From Kluyvera georgiana ATCC 51603 (GTDB lineage Bacteria; Pseudomonadota; Gammaproteobacteria; Enterobacterales; Enterobacteriaceae), in the NCBI RefSeq assembly GCF_001654985.1, contig NZ_LXEU01000071.1:1-64000 (forward strand): a stretch of DNA of 64,000 nt, read 5' to 3'. Below the pieces are notes generated by a model, which saw only the letters and a program-made list of their open reading frames with translations, did not search any database and was not told where the DNA came from. This document shows, one piece after another, positions 50,068-61,580 of the stretch (position 1 is its first letter; each line of letters starts with the position of its first letter). A program made the translations under genes and the position numbers.

Positions 50068-50199
50068 GTGTAGTAAAGCATCTGTAGTAAAGAACATCGT
50101 CATGTGGAAATCAGCCAGCTCCTATAGGGTTCAGGTGGCAAGGAACGCATGATGTCACTTGAATTAAACCATCCCATTCGTGACACCTCAGGAAAGAAA

Positions 50200-50925
50200 A
50201 TGGCTACCAACGCAAAACCTGTCTACAAACGTATTCTGCTCAAGCTTAGCGGCGAAGCCTTGCAGGGCACTGAAGGCTTCGGTATTGACGCAAGTATTCT
50301 TGACCGTATGGCGCAAGAGATTAAAGAACTTGTTGAGCTGGGCATCCAGGTGGGGGTCGTTATTGGTGGTGGCAACCTGTTCCGTGGTGCGGGTCTGGCG
50401 AAAGCCGGTATGAACCGTGTTGTGGGCGACCACATGGGCATGCTGGCAACGGTAATGAACGGCCTGGCAATGCGTGACGCACTGCATCGCGCCTATGTGA
50501 ACGCCCGCCTGATGTCGGCAATCCCGCTGAACGGTGTTTGCGACAACTACAGCTGGGCAGAGGCGATCAGCCTGCTGCGTAATAACCGCGTCGTGATTCT
50601 GTCCGCCGGTACCGGTAACCCGTTCTTTACCACCGACTCCGCAGCCTGCTTGCGCGGCATCGAAATCGAAGCCGACGTGGTACTGAAAGCAACTAAGGTT
50701 GATGGCGTCTTCACCGCTGACCCGGCGAAAGACCCGTCTGCCACTATGTACGATCAGCTGACCTACAGCGAAGTACTGGATAAAGAACTGAAAGTCATGG
50801 ATCTGGCGGCCTTTACGCTGGCTCGTGACCATAAACTGCCGATTCGCGTATTCAACATGAACAAACCGGGCGCGCTGCGCCGCGTGGTGATGGGCGAAAA
50901 AGAAGGCACTTTGATTACGGAATAA
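50200..50925 (+). CDS. pyrH: UMP kinase
   Basis: PyrH phosphorylates UMP and is allosterically controlled by GTP and UTP. From ATG 50200 (AGGAA site) it is 241 residues, as in E. coli. Amino-acid-kinase-fold motifs [17 protein letters not shown] and the ATP-site region [13 protein letters not shown] are present. An in-frame start at 50149 would extend it 17 residues but is not supported by homology. Confidence 0.98.
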   Translation: MATNAKPVYKRILLKLSGEALQGTEGFGIDASILDRMAQEIKELVELGIQVGVVIGGGNLFRGAGLAKAGMNRVVGDHMGMLATVMNGLAMRDALHRAYVNARLMSAIPLNGVCDNYSWAEAISLLRNNRVVILSAGTGNPFFTTDSAACLRGIEIEADVVLKATKVDGVFTADPAKDPSATMYDQLTYSEVLDKELKVMDLAAFTLARDHKLPIRVFNMNKPGALRRVVMGEKEGTLITE

Positions 50926-50943
50926 TTTCCGTGACGGCCAATT

Positions 50944-50968
50944 CCGGGTAAGATTTGTCTTTACCCGG
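50944..50968 (+). terminator. Hairpin after pyrH
   Basis: CCGGGTAA pairs with TTACCCGG around a 9-base loop, 18 bases after the pyrH stop; no T tract follows. The remaining sequence up to frr should hold the frr promoter. Confidence 0.55.
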
Positions 50969-51076
50969 CAGAATGACATTATTCTGTGGCATGATTTAAA
51001 CGAGACTATACTTAGCGCATTCACTGCAATGTGCCATTGTCTGGTCGACTGAGACTAGTTTTCAAGGATTCGTAAC

Positions 51077-51634
51077 GTGATTAGCGATATCAGAAAAGAT
51101 GCTGAAGTACGCATGGAAAAATGCGTAGAAGCGTTCAAAAACCAAATCAGCAAAATTCGCACGGGTCGTGCTTCTCCCAGCCTGCTGGACGGCATTGTCG
51201 TCGAGTATTACGGCACCGCAACCCCGCTGCGTCAGCTGGCAAGCGTCACCGTAGAAGATACCCGTACGCTGAAAATCAACGTATTTGACCGTTCTATGGG
51301 CCCGGCCGTTGAAAAAGCGATCATGGCGTCTGACCTCGGTCTGAACCCAAGCTCTGCGGGTACCGATATCCGCGTTCCGCTGCCTCCGCTGACCGAAGAA
51401 CGTCGTAAAGACCTGACCAAAATCGTTCGTGGCGAAGCAGAACAAGCGCGCGTTTCCGTGCGTAACGTTCGTCGCGATGCGAACGACAAAGTGAAGGCGC
51501 TGCTGAAAGACAAAGAGATCAGCGAAGACGACGATCGCCGCTCTCAGGAAGAAGTTCAGAAACTGACCGACGCTGCTATCAAGAAAGTGGAAGCGGCGCT
51601 GGCAGAGAAAGAAGCGGAACTGATGCAGTTCTAA
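51077..51634 (+). CDS. frr: Ribosome recycling factor
   Basis: RRF splits post-termination ribosomes with EF-G. The 185 residues equal E. coli RRF, starting with GTG (CAAGGATT site). It is mainly a three-helix bundle; [28 protein letters not shown] and [12 protein letters not shown] are conserved. Confidence 0.98.
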   Translation: MISDIRKDAEVRMEKCVEAFKNQISKIRTGRASPSLLDGIVVEYYGTATPLRQLASVTVEDTRTLKINVFDRSMGPAVEKAIMASDLGLNPSSAGTDIRVPLPPLTEERRKDLTKIVRGEAEQARVSVRNVRRDANDKVKALLKDKEISEDDDRRSQEEVQKLTDAAIKKVEAALAEKEAELMQF

Positions 51635-51720
51635 GCTGTGTAAGTTGTGCGATTAACGCCGTACAGGGAGCATGATTGCTTCGCTGGCGGCGTTTTGCTT
51701 TTTACTATCCTGGAACACTC

Positions 51721-52917
51721 ATGAAGCGATTAACTGTCCTGGGCTCAACAGGCTCGATTGGCTGCAACACGCTGGACGTGGTGCGTCATAACCCTGAAGA
51801 TTTTACCGTAACGGCGCTGGTAGCAGGTAAAAACGTCGATCGCATGGTCGAACAGTGCCTCGAGTTTGTCCCTCGCTATGCGGTGATGGATAACGCGAAA
51901 AGCGCTGACGCGGTAACGCTTGCACTGCGAGAACACGGTAGCCGTACCGAGGTGCTGAGCGGGCAACAGGCGGCGTGTGACGTCGCGGCGCTCGACGAGG
52001 TGGATCAGGTCATGGCCGCAATCGTCGGTGCGGCAGGGCTGGTACCGACGCTGGCGGCCATCCGCGCGGGGAAAACCATTCTGCTGGCGAACAAAGAGTC
52101 GCTGGTGACCTGCGGGCGGCTGTTCCTCGAAGCGGTAAAACAGCACGGTGCACAGCTTCTTCCGGTCGACAGTGAACATAACGCTATCTTTCAGAGTTTA
52201 CCGCAAAGTTTTCAGTCCGACTTAGGGTACGCTGACCTGTCGCAGCATGGAGTCTCCTCCATTCTGCTTACCGGGTCAGGTGGCCCGTTCCGTGAGACGC
52301 CGATTGCAGAACTGAGCGCAATGACGCCGGATCGGGCATGCCGTCATCCGAACTGGTCGATGGGTCGCAAGATTTCCGTCGACTCGGCCACCATGATGAA
52401 TAAAGGTCTGGAATACATCGAAGCCCGCTGGCTGTTCAATGCATCAGCGCAGCAGATGGAAGTACTGATTCATCCGCAGTCGGTGATCCACTCGATGGTG
52501 CGTTATCAGGACGGTAGCGTGCTGGCGCAGTTGGGTGAGCCTGATATGCGGACGCCAATTGCCAATACCATGGCCTGGCCGCAACGTGTTGTCTCCGGAG
52601 CGAAGCCGTTGGACTTCTGTAAGATGGGGGCACTGAGCTTCTCTGAGCCGGATTACGGGCGCTACCCTTGCCTGAAGCTGGCGATGGACGCGTTCGAACA
52701 GGGGCAGGCGGCGACCACCGCGCTGAATGCGGCCAACGAAATCTCCGTGGCGGCATTCCTCGAGGGGCAGATCCGCTTTACCGATATTGCGGCGCTCAAT
52801 CTGGCCGTGCTGGAACAGCTCGATCTCAGCGAACCACAGAGCGTGGATGAGGTGCTGATTATCGATGCCAGTGCACGTGAAGCGGCCACCCTGCAGACGA
52901 AATATTTCGTCAGGTAA
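51721..52917 (+). CDS. dxr: 1-deoxy-D-xylulose 5-phosphate reductoisomerase
   Basis: Dxr makes MEP, the committed step of non-mevalonate isoprenoid synthesis. The 398 residues equal E. coli Dxr. NADPH-binding GSTGSIG lies at 8-14, the metal and substrate motifs [13 protein letters not shown] and TGSGGPF and [21 protein letters not shown] follow. The chosen ATG is 15 codons inside the open frame. The isoprenoid product feeds IspU just downstream. Confidence 0.98.
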   Translation: MKRLTVLGSTGSIGCNTLDVVRHNPEDFTVTALVAGKNVDRMVEQCLEFVPRYAVMDNAKSADAVTLALREHGSRTEVLSGQQAACDVAALDEVDQVMAAIVGAAGLVPTLAAIRAGKTILLANKESLVTCGRLFLEAVKQHGAQLLPVDSEHNAIFQSLPQSFQSDLGYADLSQHGVSSILLTGSGGPFRETPIAELSAMTPDRACRHPNWSMGRKISVDSATMMNKGLEYIEARWLFNASAQQMEVLIHPQSVIHSMVRYQDGSVLAQLGEPDMRTPIANTMAWPQRVVSGAKPLDFCKMGALSFSEPDYGRYPCLKLAMDAFEQGQAATTALNAANEISVAAFLEGQIRFTDIAALNLAVLEQLDLSEPQSVDEVLIIDASAREAATLQTKYFVR

Positions 52918-52989
52918 TGAGAGCAGAATCAGCATACTGGCCGTCATGGCATTTGTTAGCATCTGGCTTCAGTGATATAGTCTGCGCCA

Positions 52990-53050
52990 CCCTATCGCTG
53001 TGCGTTTTGGCTGGCCGATAGGGAGAGCCGTGATTTAGCACGGCTTTTTT
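52990..53050 (+). terminator. Tandem hairpins between dxr and ispU
   Basis: First stem CCCTATCG (52990-52997) with CGATAGGG (53016-53023); second stem AGCCGTG (53026-53032) with CACGGCT (53039-53045) followed by six T. The second is a standard terminator; the first sits two bases upstream of it. Confidence 0.85.
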
Positions 53051-53154
53051 GCGAGACAAAGATACGTAAAATCAATCGGGCTTGCCCGAGCGATAAAGTG
53101 TATAGCTGTATTCCGGGGTACCGCTCATCCCTTTTCATGGATTATAAACGCGTT

Positions 53155-53913
53155 ATGTTGTCTGCTAATCAACCAACCAGTGAGAATTCGCCAGCCCACG
53201 GTTGCCGCCATGTGGCAATCATTATGGATGGCAACGGCCGCTGGGCGAAGAAGCAAGGTAAGATTCGCGCCTTTGGGCACAAAGCCGGGGCGAAATCCGT
53301 GCGTCGTGCTGTCGCCTACGCCGCGAGTAACGGTATTGAGGCATTGACGCTATACGCGTTCAGCAGTGAAAACTGGAACCGCCCTGAGCAAGAGGTGAGC
53401 GCTCTGATGGAGCTGTTCGTCTGGGCGCTGGATAGCGAAGTGAAAAGCCTGCACCGCCATAACGTTCGGCTGCGGATTATTGGCGATACCCGTCGGTTTA
53501 ACTCACGCCTGCAAGAGCGGATCCGTAAAGCGGAAGCGCTGACGGAAAATAATACGGGGTTAACATTGAACATTGCCGCCAACTACGGCGGACGATGGGA
53601 TATTGTTCAGGGAGTTCAGCGCTTAGCCGAACAGGTTCAGGAGGGGAAACTCCGCCCCGATCAAATCAATGAAGAACTGCTGAGTCAGCAGGTCTGCATG
53701 CATGAACTGGCTCCCGTAGATTTAGTGATTAGGACCGGGGGAGAGCATCGAATCAGTAATTTTCTTATCTGGCAAATTGCCTATGCTGAACTTTACTTTA
53801 CAGATGTTCTTTGGCCCGATTTCGATGAACAAGACTTTGAGGGTGCACTGCATGCGTTTGCCAATCGCGAACGGCGTTTCGGTGGCACCGAGCCTGGTGG
53901 CGACAAGGCCTGA
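53155..53913 (+). CDS. ispU: Undecaprenyl diphosphate synthase
   Basis: IspU (UppS) builds C55 undecaprenyl diphosphate, the carrier for peptidoglycan and surface sugars. From ATG 53155 it is 252 residues. The catalytic Asp is in IIMDGNGRW (residue 25), with [23 protein letters not shown] and [15 protein letters not shown] as cis-prenyltransferase motifs. The start is uncertain: an in-frame ATG lies at 53137 and neither has a clear ribosome site. It starts the long operon to dnaE; cdsA follows after 12 bases. Confidence 0.96.
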   Translation: MLSANQPTSENSPAHGCRHVAIIMDGNGRWAKKQGKIRAFGHKAGAKSVRRAVAYAASNGIEALTLYAFSSENWNRPEQEVSALMELFVWALDSEVKSLHRHNVRLRIIGDTRRFNSRLQERIRKAEALTENNTGLTLNIAANYGGRWDIVQGVQRLAEQVQEGKLRPDQINEELLSQQVCMHELAPVDLVIRTGGEHRISNFLIWQIAYAELYFTDVLWPDFDEQDFEGALHAFANRERRFGGTEPGGDKA

Positions 53914-53925
53914 TGGGGGTAGCTT

Positions 53926-54783
53926 TTGCTGAAGTATCGCCTGATTTCTGCATTAATTTTAATACCGGTTGTCATTGCAGCCCTGTTTTTGCTGCCTCCT
54001 GGCGGCTTCGCGATTGTTACGCTGGTCGTTTGTATGCTGGCGGCATGGGAATGGGGGCAATTAAGCGGTTTCACCTCGCGCACCCAACGCGTGTGGCTGG
54101 CGGTACTGTGTGGCCTGTTGCTGGCAGTGATGCTCTTTATGATCCCGGAGTATCATCATAATATTCACCAGCCGGTGGTGGAAACATCGCTGTGGGCTTC
54201 GCTGGTCTGGTGGGTTGTGGCGCTGGTTTTAGTCCTCTTTTATCCTGCCTCTGCGGCGTTCTGGCGCCAGTCGAAGACCTTACGCCTGATTTTCGGCATC
54301 GTGACGATTGTGCCGTTCTTCTGGGGCATGCTGGCGCTGCGCGCCTGGCATTATGATGAAAATCATTACAGCGGTGCGCTGTGGTTGCTTTACGTCATGA
54401 TCCTGGTCTGGGGGGCAGATTCCGGCGCTTATATGTTTGGCAAACTATTTGGCAAACATAAGCTGGCACCTAAGGTGTCGCCGGGTAAAACCTGGCAAGG
54501 GTTTATCGGTGGTCTGGTGACGGCAGCGATTATCTCCTGGGCCTACGGCCTGTGGGCAAATCTGGACGTTGCACCATCCATACTGTTAACCTGTTCCATC
54601 GTGGCTGCGCTGGCTTCCGTTCTGGGCGATCTTACCGAGAGTATGTTCAAGCGTGAAGCGGGTATTAAAGACAGCGGTCATTTGATTCCCGGTCATGGCG
54701 GGATCCTTGACCGAATCGACAGCCTGACGGCGGCGGTACCGGTCTTTGCCTGCCTGCTGTTGCTGGTTTTCAGGACGATTTAA
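53926..54783 (+). CDS. cdsA: Phosphatidate cytidylyltransferase
   Basis: CdsA makes CDP-diacylglycerol, the precursor of all phospholipids. The 285-residue membrane protein starts with TTG, as in E. coli, after a GGGGGTAG site. It has about eight membrane segments and the family signature [18 protein letters not shown] then [10 protein letters not shown] near the C-terminus. Confidence 0.97.
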   Translation: MLKYRLISALILIPVVIAALFLLPPGGFAIVTLVVCMLAAWEWGQLSGFTSRTQRVWLAVLCGLLLAVMLFMIPEYHHNIHQPVVETSLWASLVWWVVALVLVLFYPASAAFWRQSKTLRLIFGIVTIVPFFWGMLALRAWHYDENHYSGALWLLYVMILVWGADSGAYMFGKLFGKHKLAPKVSPGKTWQGFIGGLVTAAIISWAYGLWANLDVAPSILLTCSIVAALASVLGDLTESMFKREAGIKDSGHLIPGHGGILDRIDSLTAAVPVFACLLLLVFRTI

Positions 54784-54794
54784 CGGATGGACTT

Positions 54795-56147
54795 ATGCTG
54801 AGCATTCTCTGGAACCTGGCCGCGTTTATTATTGCGCTAGGGGTATTGATCACCGTACACGAATTTGGTCATTTCTGGGTTGCTCGGCGCTGCGGAATCC
54901 GTGTAGAGCGCTTTTCTATCGGCTTTGGTAAAGCGCTGTGGCGCCGCGTTGATAAACGCGGCACCGAATTTGTTGTCGCCCTTATCCCGCTGGGCGGCTA
55001 CGTCAAGATGCTCGACGAACGCGTTGATGCGGTGGCGCCAGAAATGCGCCATATGGCATTCAACAATAAAACGGTAGGCCAGCGCGCCGCCGTTATCGCT
55101 GCGGGCCCCATCGCCAACTTCCTTTTCGCCATCTTCGCCTATTGGCTGGTGTTTATCATCGGTGTCCCTGGTATTCGTCCGGTTGTTGGTGAAATAACCG
55201 CCAATTCCATCGCGGCGACCGCACAAATTGCACCAGGCACGGAACTAAAAGCCGTAGATGGTATCGAAACGCCTGACTGGGATGCTGTGCGCATGGCGCT
55301 GGTGGCCAAAATTGGTGATGAAAGCACCACTCTCACCGTGGCCCCTTTCGGCAGCGAGCAGCGTCAAGATAAAATCCTCAACCTGCGGAACTGGGCGTTC
55401 GAGCCGGATAAAGAAGATCCGGTCACTTCGCTCGGTATACGTCCGCGTGGTGCGCAAATTGAGCCGGTGCTGGCAGAGGTGCAATCTGACTCTGCGGCAC
55501 GTAAAGCCGGTTTACAAGCAGGGGATCGGATCGTTACAGTCAACGGTCAACCGCTGACGCAATGGATGACGTTTGTTACGCTGGTGCGTGATAACCCCGG
55601 CAAAGCGTTACAGCTGGAGATCGAAAGGCAGGGCAGTCTCTTGTCTTTAACTCTGATACCGGATACAAAACACGGTAGCGGAAAAGCGGAAGGGTTTGCA
55701 GGGGTAGTACCGAAGATTATCCCGCTGCCTGAGGAATACAAAACAGTGCGCCAGTATGGGCCGTTCAGCGCTATCGTCGAAGCCACGGAGAAAACCGGGC
55801 AGTTGATGAAGCTGACGGTCAGTATGCTGGGAAAATTGATCACCGGTGACGTCAAACTGAACAACCTCAGTGGGCCGATTTCAATCGCCCAGGGGGCTGG
55901 GATGTCTGCGGAATATGGGCTGATTTACTACCTGATGTTTCTTGCACTCATCAGCGTGAATTTAGGCATAATCAACCTGTTCCCGCTCCCTGTATTAGAT
56001 GGGGGACATTTGCTGTTTTTGGCGATTGAGAAGCTGAAAGGCGGCCCGGTATCCGAGCGAGTTCAAGACTTTAGTTACCGCATCGGCTCGATCCTGCTGA
56101 TGCTGTTAATGGGGCTTGCACTTTTCAATGATTTCTCTCGGTTGTAA
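54795..56147 (+). CDS. rseP: Site-2 metalloprotease RseP
   Basis: RseP cuts the anti-sigma factor RseA in the membrane after DegS and so releases sigma-E; it also clears signal-peptide remnants. The 450 residues equal E. coli RseP. The zinc motif HEFGH is at 22-26 in the first membrane helix and the third ligand is in LPVLDGGHL near 402. Two periplasmic PDZ domains lie between. Its pathway also controls degP in this window. Confidence 0.97.
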   Translation: MLSILWNLAAFIIALGVLITVHEFGHFWVARRCGIRVERFSIGFGKALWRRVDKRGTEFVVALIPLGGYVKMLDERVDAVAPEMRHMAFNNKTVGQRAAVIAAGPIANFLFAIFAYWLVFIIGVPGIRPVVGEITANSIAATAQIAPGTELKAVDGIETPDWDAVRMALVAKIGDESTTLTVAPFGSEQRQDKILNLRNWAFEPDKEDPVTSLGIRPRGAQIEPVLAEVQSDSAARKAGLQAGDRIVTVNGQPLTQWMTFVTLVRDNPGKALQLEIERQGSLLSLTLIPDTKHGSGKAEGFAGVVPKIIPLPEEYKTVRQYGPFSAIVEATEKTGQLMKLTVSMLGKLITGDVKLNNLSGPISIAQGAGMSAEYGLIYYLMFLALISVNLGIINLFPLPVLDGGHLLFLAIEKLKGGPVSERVQDFSYRIGSILLMLLMGLALFNDFSRL

Positions 56148-56178
56148 GAGAGTTAGTTAGGAAGAACGCATAATAACG

Positions 56179-58590
56179 ATGGCGATGAAAAAGTTGCTTA
56201 TAGCGTCGCTGCTGTTTAGCAGCGCGACCGTATACGGTGCTGACGGGTTCGTGGTGAAGGACATTCATTTCGAAGGCTTGCAGCGTGTCGCTGTTGGTGC
56301 GGCCCTTCTCAGTATGCCAGTACGTCCTGGCGATACCGTCACTGATGATGACATCAGTAACACCATTCGCGCCCTGTTTGCGACGGGCAACTTTGAGGAC
56401 GTTCGCGTTCTGAGAGACGGCGATGTGTTGCTGGTGCAGGTCAAAGAGCGTCCAACCATTGCCAGCATCACCTTCTCCGGCAACAAGTCGGTGAAAGATG
56501 ACATGCTCAAGCAAAACCTGGAAGCCTCTGGCGTTCGCGTCGGTGAATCTCTCGACCGTACCACGCTCTCCGATATCGAGAAAGGGCTGGAAGATTTCTA
56601 CTACAGCGTCGGTAAATACAGCGCCAGCGTGAAGGCGGTTGTGACACCGCTGCCGCGTAACCGCGTCGACCTGAAGCTGGTCTTCCAGGAAGGGGTCTCT
56701 GCGAAGATCCAGCAGATCAACATCGTCGGTAACCATGCGTTCAAGACCGAAGATCTGATCTCCACTTTCCAGCTGCGTGATGAAGTTCCATGGTGGAACG
56801 TCGTTGGCGATCGTAAATATCAGAAACAGAAGCTGTCTGGCGACCTTGAAACCCTGCGCAGCTACTATCTGGATCGCGGCTATGCGCGTTTCAACATCGA
56901 TTCCACTCAGGTGAGTCTGACGCCGGATAAAAAAGGCATCTATATCACCATTAACATCACCGAAGGCGACCAGTACAAACTGTCTGGCGTTCAGGTGACC
57001 GGTAACCTGGCGGGTCATTCGGCTGAAATTGAAAGCCTGACCAAAATTGAGCCGGGCGAGCTGTATAACGGCGCGAAAGTGACCAAAATGGAAGATAACA
57101 TTAAGAAACTTCTTGGTCGCTACGGTTATGCATACCCGCGCGTACAGTCTCAGCCGGAAATCAACGACACTGATAAAACCGTTAAGCTGCACATTAACGT
57201 TGATGCCGGCAACCGTTTCTACGTGCGTAACATTCGCTTCGTCGGTAACGACACGTCGAAAGATTCCGTTCTGCGCCGTGAAATGCGCCAGATGGAAGGG
57301 GCATGGCTCGGCGGCGACCTGGTTGACCAGGGGAAAGATCGTCTGAACCGTCTGGGCTTCTTCGAAACGGTTGATACGGAAACGCAGCGCGTACCGGGTA
57401 GCCCGGACCAGGTAGACGTGGTCTACAAGGTCAAAGAGCGTAATACCGGTAGCTTCAACTTCGGTATTGGTTACGGTACAGAAAGCGGCGTGAGCTTCCA
57501 GGCGGGCGTTCAGCAGGATAACTGGTTAGGTACCGGTTACTCTGTCGGTATCAACGGTACCAAGAACGACTACCAGACCTATACCGAGCTTTCTGTGACC
57601 AACCCGTACTTTACGGTTGATGGCGTTAGCCTTGGCGGTCGTGTCTTCTACAATGACTTTAAAGCGGATGATGCTGACCTGTCGTCCTACACCAACAAAA
57701 GTTATGGTGTAGACGGTACGCTAGGCTTCCCGATTAACGAATACAACTCACTGCGTGCGGGTCTGGGCTACGTCCATAACGACCTGTCCAATATGGAACC
57801 GCAGGTGGCGATGTGGCGTTATCTGGACTCTATCGGCCAGTCAGCTGGCAAAACCAGCGATGACAACGGTTTCTCGGCAAACGACTTCACCTTCAACTAC
57901 GGTTGGACATATAACAAACTCGACCGCGGCTACTTCCCGACGGACGGTTCACGTGTCAACCTGAACGGTAAAGTGACGATTCCGGGCTCTGATAACGAGT
58001 TCTACAAAATCACGCTGGATACGGCGTCTTACTTCCCGATTGATGATGACCATCAGTGGGTGGTGCTGGGTCGTACCAAGTGGGGTTACGGTGACGGTCT
58101 GGGCGGTAAAGAACTGCCGTTCTATGAGAACTTCTATGCCGGTGGCTCCAGCACCGTGCGTGGCTTCCAGTCCAACACCATCGGCCCGAAAGCGGTCTAC
58201 TATGGTGCATCCGGTCTGGATAACTGCGACCAGTCTGGTGGTTACTGTAAGTCTGATGATGCCGTCGGCGGTAACGCCATGGGCGTGGCCAGCCTCGAGC
58301 TGATCGTCCCGACGCCGTTTATCAGCGATAAGTACGCGAACTCGGTCCGTACGTCGTTCTTCTGGGATATGGGTACCGTTTGGGATACCAACTGGGAGAA
58401 TACGGCGGCAATGAAGGCTGCTGGCGTTCCTGACTACAGCGACCCGAGCAATATCCGTATGTCCGCGGGCATCGCATTACAATGGATGTCACCATTGGGG
58501 CCGTTGGTCTTCTCCTACGCCCAACCGTACAAGAAATACGATGGAGACAAGTCCGAGCAGTTCCAGTTTAACATTGGTAAAACCTGGTAA
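56179..58590 (+). CDS. bamA: Outer-membrane protein assembly factor BamA
   Basis: BamA inserts beta-barrel proteins into the outer membrane. The 803-residue precursor has a Sec signal (ends at VYG), five POTRA domains (to about 420) and a 16-strand barrel ending in FNIGKTW. The VRGF motif of loop 6 is intact (STVRGFQSN near 658). Compared with E. coli the outer part of loop 6 is shorter ([21 protein letters not shown], keeping two cysteines) and loop 7 differs ([17 protein letters not shown]). It follows rseP by 31 bases. Confidence 0.97.
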   Translation: MAMKKLLIASLLFSSATVYGADGFVVKDIHFEGLQRVAVGAALLSMPVRPGDTVTDDDISNTIRALFATGNFEDVRVLRDGDVLLVQVKERPTIASITFSGNKSVKDDMLKQNLEASGVRVGESLDRTTLSDIEKGLEDFYYSVGKYSASVKAVVTPLPRNRVDLKLVFQEGVSAKIQQINIVGNHAFKTEDLISTFQLRDEVPWWNVVGDRKYQKQKLSGDLETLRSYYLDRGYARFNIDSTQVSLTPDKKGIYITINITEGDQYKLSGVQVTGNLAGHSAEIESLTKIEPGELYNGAKVTKMEDNIKKLLGRYGYAYPRVQSQPEINDTDKTVKLHINVDAGNRFYVRNIRFVGNDTSKDSVLRREMRQMEGAWLGGDLVDQGKDRLNRLGFFETVDTETQRVPGSPDQVDVVYKVKERNTGSFNFGIGYGTESGVSFQAGVQQDNWLGTGYSVGINGTKNDYQTYTELSVTNPYFTVDGVSLGGRVFYNDFKADDADLSSYTNKSYGVDGTLGFPINEYNSLRAGLGYVHNDLSNMEPQVAMWRYLDSIGQSAGKTSDDNGFSANDFTFNYGWTYNKLDRGYFPTDGSRVNLNGKVTIPGSDNEFYKITLDTASYFPIDDDHQWVVLGRTKWGYGDGLGGKELPFYENFYAGGSSTVRGFQSNTIGPKAVYYGASGLDNCDQSGGYCKSDDAVGGNAMGVASLELIVPTPFISDKYANSVRTSFFWDMGTVWDTNWENTAAMKAAGVPDYSDPSNIRMSAGIALQWMSPLGPLVFSYAQPYKKYDGDKSEQFQFNIGKTW

Positions 58591-58714
58591 TTGCTCTTTG
58601 CAAAGGAATGCGGGTTCAGTGTAGTTTGCTGGCATTAGGCGATAGCGTCAGGTGGCTTCGGCCACCAAAAGAACAGTACCTTCGGGTACGTATGGGATGG
58701 TAAGGAGTATTATT

Positions 58715-59200
58715 GTGAAAAAGTGGTTAGTCGCTGCAGGTCTGGGTTTAGCAATGGCGGCGTCTGCTCAGGCAGCAGACAAGATTGCAATTGTTAACAT
58801 GGGTAGCCTGTTCCAGCAAGTTGCACAGAAGACGGGCGTTTCCAGCACCCTGGAAAACGAATTCAAAGGCCGTGCTGGCGAACTTCAGCGCATGGAAGGT
58901 GACCTGCAGTCTAAAATGCAGCGTCTGCAGTCTATGAAAGCAGGTAGCGATCGCACCAAACTGGAAAAAGACATCGCTTCCCAGCGTCAGACTTTCTCCC
59001 AGAAAGCGCAGTCGTTTGAGCAGGATCGTGCTCGTCGTACCAACGAAGAACGTGGCAAACTGGTTACACGTATCCAGACTGCTGTGAAATCCGTTGCTGC
59101 AAGCCAGAGCATCGACCTGGTGGTTGACGCTAACGCCGTTGCATTCAACAGCAGCGATGTCAAAGACATCACCGCTGATGTACTGAAACAGGTTAAATAA
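58715..59200 (+). CDS. skp: Periplasmic chaperone Skp
   Basis: Skp is a trimeric chaperone that holds outer-membrane proteins on the way to BamA. From GTG 58715 (TAAGGAG site) it is 161 residues with a Sec signal ending at AQA and a long alpha-helical hairpin with many Gln and Lys residues. The stop lies three bases before lpxD, so they are co-translated. Confidence 0.97.
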   Translation: MKKWLVAAGLGLAMAASAQAADKIAIVNMGSLFQQVAQKTGVSSTLENEFKGRAGELQRMEGDLQSKMQRLQSMKAGSDRTKLEKDIASQRQTFSQKAQSFEQDRARRTNEERGKLVTRIQTAVKSVAASQSIDLVVDANAVAFNSSDVKDITADVLKQVK

Positions 59201-59203
59201 GTA

Positions 59204-60229
59204 ATGCCTTCAATTCGACTGGCTGACTTAGCTCAGCAGTTGGATGCGGAATTACACGGTGATGGCGATATCGTCATCACCGCTGTCGCGTCCATGCAAT
59301 CCGCTAAGGCGGGTCATATCACGTTCCTGGTTAACCCCAAGTATCGTGAACACCTGTCCGCTTGCGAAGCGTCGGCGATTGTCCTGACGCAAGATTTACT
59401 GCCTTTTGCCAAAGGCGCTGCGCTGGTAGTGAAGAACCCCTACCTGACTTACGCACGCATGGCACAAATTTTAGATACCACGCCACAGCCGGCGCAGGAT
59501 ATCGCCCCGAGCGCGGTCATTAGTCCAACCGCAACCCTCGGTAACAACGTCTCTATCGGTGCGAACGCGGTGATTGAGTCTGACGTTGTGCTTGGCGATA
59601 ACGTCGTGATTGGGGCGGGGTGTTTCGTTGGCAAAAAAACGAAAATTGGCGCGGGTTCTCGCCTGTGGGCGAATGTAACCATTTACCACGAAGTCGAGAT
59701 CGGCGAAAATTGCCTGATCCAGTCCAGTACCGTCATCGGTTCTGACGGCTTTGGTTATGCCAACGATCGCGGCAACTGGGTGAAGATCCCTCAGTTAGGG
59801 CGGGTGATCATTGGCGATCGCGTCGAGATTGGCGCCTGCACGACGATCGACCGCGGCGCGCTGGACGACACGCAAATTGGCAACGGTGTTATCATTGATA
59901 ACCAGTGCCAGATTGCGCACAACGTAGTGATTGGCGACAATACTGCGGTCGCAGGCGGCGTGATTATGGCCGGTAGCCTGAAAATTGGTCGTTACTGCAT
60001 GATTGGCGGTGCCAGCGTGATTAACGGCCACATGGAAATCTGCGACAAAGTCACCGTTACCGGTATGGGCATGGTAATGCGCCCGATTACCGAACCTGGC
60101 GTATACTCGTCCGGTATTCCGCTCCAGCCTAACAAGACCTGGCGCAAAACGGCTGCACTGGTGATGAATATTGATGAAATGAGCAAGCGTCTCAAAGCAG
60201 TTGAACGCAAGCTTGATAATCAAGACTAA
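59204..60229 (+). CDS. lpxD: UDP-3-O-(3-hydroxymyristoyl)glucosamine N-acyltransferase
   Basis: LpxD adds the second 3-hydroxyacyl chain in lipid A synthesis. The 341 residues equal E. coli LpxD. An N-terminal uridine-binding domain is followed by left-handed beta-helix repeats ([20 protein letters not shown]) and the catalytic His in [12 protein letters not shown] near 239, with a C-terminal helix. Confidence 0.98.
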   Translation: MPSIRLADLAQQLDAELHGDGDIVITAVASMQSAKAGHITFLVNPKYREHLSACEASAIVLTQDLLPFAKGAALVVKNPYLTYARMAQILDTTPQPAQDIAPSAVISPTATLGNNVSIGANAVIESDVVLGDNVVIGAGCFVGKKTKIGAGSRLWANVTIYHEVEIGENCLIQSSTVIGSDGFGYANDRGNWVKIPQLGRVIIGDRVEIGACTTIDRGALDDTQIGNGVIIDNQCQIAHNVVIGDNTAVAGGVIMAGSLKIGRYCMIGGASVINGHMEICDKVTVTGMGMVMRPITEPGVYSSGIPLQPNKTWRKTAALVMNIDEMSKRLKAVERKLDNQD

Positions 60230-60256
60230 TTTTCATCGGTATCGCATGATACTTTC

Positions 60257-60300
60257 CGGCCTGTCGGCATTCTTGTAATCCGGCAGGCCGTGTTATTATT
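60257..60300 (+). terminator. Hairpin between lpxD and fabZ
   Basis: CGGCCTG-T-CGG pairs with CCG-G-CAGGCCG (11 pairs counting one T-G), followed by TGTTATTATT. It may be a partial terminator inside the operon. Confidence 0.65.
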
Positions 60301-60332
60301 GCCCCTTAGTATATTTTGACAGGAAGAGTATT

Positions 60333-60788
60333 TTGACAACTGACACTCATACTCTGCACATTGAAGAGATTTTAGAACTTCTGCCGCACCGTTACCCGTT
60401 CTTACTGGTAGACCGCGTGCTGGATTTTGAAGAAGGTCGTTTTCTGCGCGCAGTGAAAAATGTTTCCGTAAATGAGCCGTTTTTCCAGGGCCACTTCCCT
60501 GGCAAGCCGATTTTACCGGGCGTGCTGATTCTGGAAGCTATGGCGCAGGCCACGGGTATTCTGGCGTTTAAAAGCGTCGGTAAACTGGAGCCAGGCGAGC
60601 TGTACTATTTTGCAGGCATTGATGAAGCGCGCTTCAAGCGTCCTGTCGTGCCTGGCGATCAGATGATTATGGAAGTTACCTTCGAGAAAACCCGCCGTGG
60701 CCTGACTCGCTTTAAAGGCGTTGCGCTGGTCGATGGTAAAGTGGTTTGCGAAGCAACAATGATGTGCGCGCGTAGCCGGGAGTCCTGA
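60333..60788 (+). CDS. fabZ: 3-hydroxyacyl-ACP dehydratase FabZ
   Basis: FabZ dehydrates 3-hydroxyacyl-ACP in fatty acid elongation and competes with LpxA/LpxD for 3-hydroxymyristoyl-ACP, so its place between them matters. The 151 residues start at TTG, as in E. coli, after AGGAAGAG. Catalytic His54 (GHFPGKP) and Glu68 (LILEAMAQ) are present. Confidence 0.98.
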   Translation: MTTDTHTLHIEEILELLPHRYPFLLVDRVLDFEEGRFLRAVKNVSVNEPFFQGHFPGKPILPGVLILEAMAQATGILAFKSVGKLEPGELYYFAGIDEARFKRPVVPGDQMIMEVTFEKTRRGLTRFKGVALVDGKVVCEATMMCARSRES

Positions 60789-60791
60789 TCC

Positions 60792-61580
60792 GTGATTGAT
60801 AAAACCGCCTTTATCCATCCTACCGCCATTGTGGAAGACGGTGCCGTTATCGGCGCTAACGCCCACATTGGCCCGTTTTGTATTGTGGGGCCTAACGTCG
60901 AAATCGGCGAAGGTACCGTACTGAAGTCTCACGTTGTGGTTAACGGCCATACCAAAATTGGCCGTGATAACGAGATCTATCAGTTCGCCTCTATCGGGGA
61001 AGTTAACCAGGATCTGAAATATGCTGGTGAGCCGACTCGCGTGGAAATTGGCGATCGCAACCGCATTCGCGAAAGCGTCACCATTCACCGTGGCACAGTA
61101 CAGGGCGGCGGATTGACGAAGGTGGGCAGCGATAACCTGCTGATGATCAACGCCCACGTGGCGCACGATTGTACGGTAGGCGACCGCTGCATCCTGGCCA
61201 ATAACGCCACCCTAGCCGGACACGTTTCGCTGGATGATTTCGTTATCATCGGCGGTATGACCGCGGTGCATCAGTTCTGCATCATCGGCGCGCACGTGAT
61301 GGTTGGCGGCTGTTCTGGCGTTGCTCAGGACGTTCCGCCGTACGTTATTGCTCAGGGCAACCACGCGACGCCGTTTGGCGTCAACATCGAAGGTCTGAAG
61401 CGCCGTGGCTTTAGCCGCGAAGCGATCACCGCGATTCGCAATGCTTATAAAGCGTTGTACCGCAGCGGCAAAACGCTGGAAGAAGTGAAACCGGAAATCG
61501 CCGAACTGGCGAAGCAGTATCCGGAAGTTCAACCCTTTAGCGATTTCTTTGCCCGCTCCACGCGCGGCCTGATTCGTTAA
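60792..61580 (+). CDS. lpxA: UDP-N-acetylglucosamine acyltransferase
   Basis: LpxA does the first step of lipid A synthesis. The 262 residues start at GTG three bases after fabZ. Left-handed beta-helix repeats fill most of the protein; the catalytic His is in [11 protein letters not shown] near 125. The TAA stop shares its A with the ATG of lpxB. Confidence 0.98.
   Translation: MIDKTAFIHPTAIVEDGAVIGANAHIGPFCIVGPNVEIGEGTVLKSHVVVNGHTKIGRDNEIYQFASIGEVNQDLKYAGEPTRVEIGDRNRIRESVTIHRGTVQGGGLTKVGSDNLLMINAHVAHDCTVGDRCILANNATLAGHVSLDDFVIIGGMTAVHQFCIIGAHVMVGGCSGVAQDVPPYVIAQGNHATPFGVNIEGLKRRGFSREAITAIRNAYKALYRSGKTLEEVKPEIAELAKQYPEVQPFSDFFARSTRGLIR

Noticed and set aside
56125-57192. 355-codon open frame antisense to bamA
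   Set aside because: A shadow of the conserved POTRA coding sequence; nothing about the peptide looks like a real protein.
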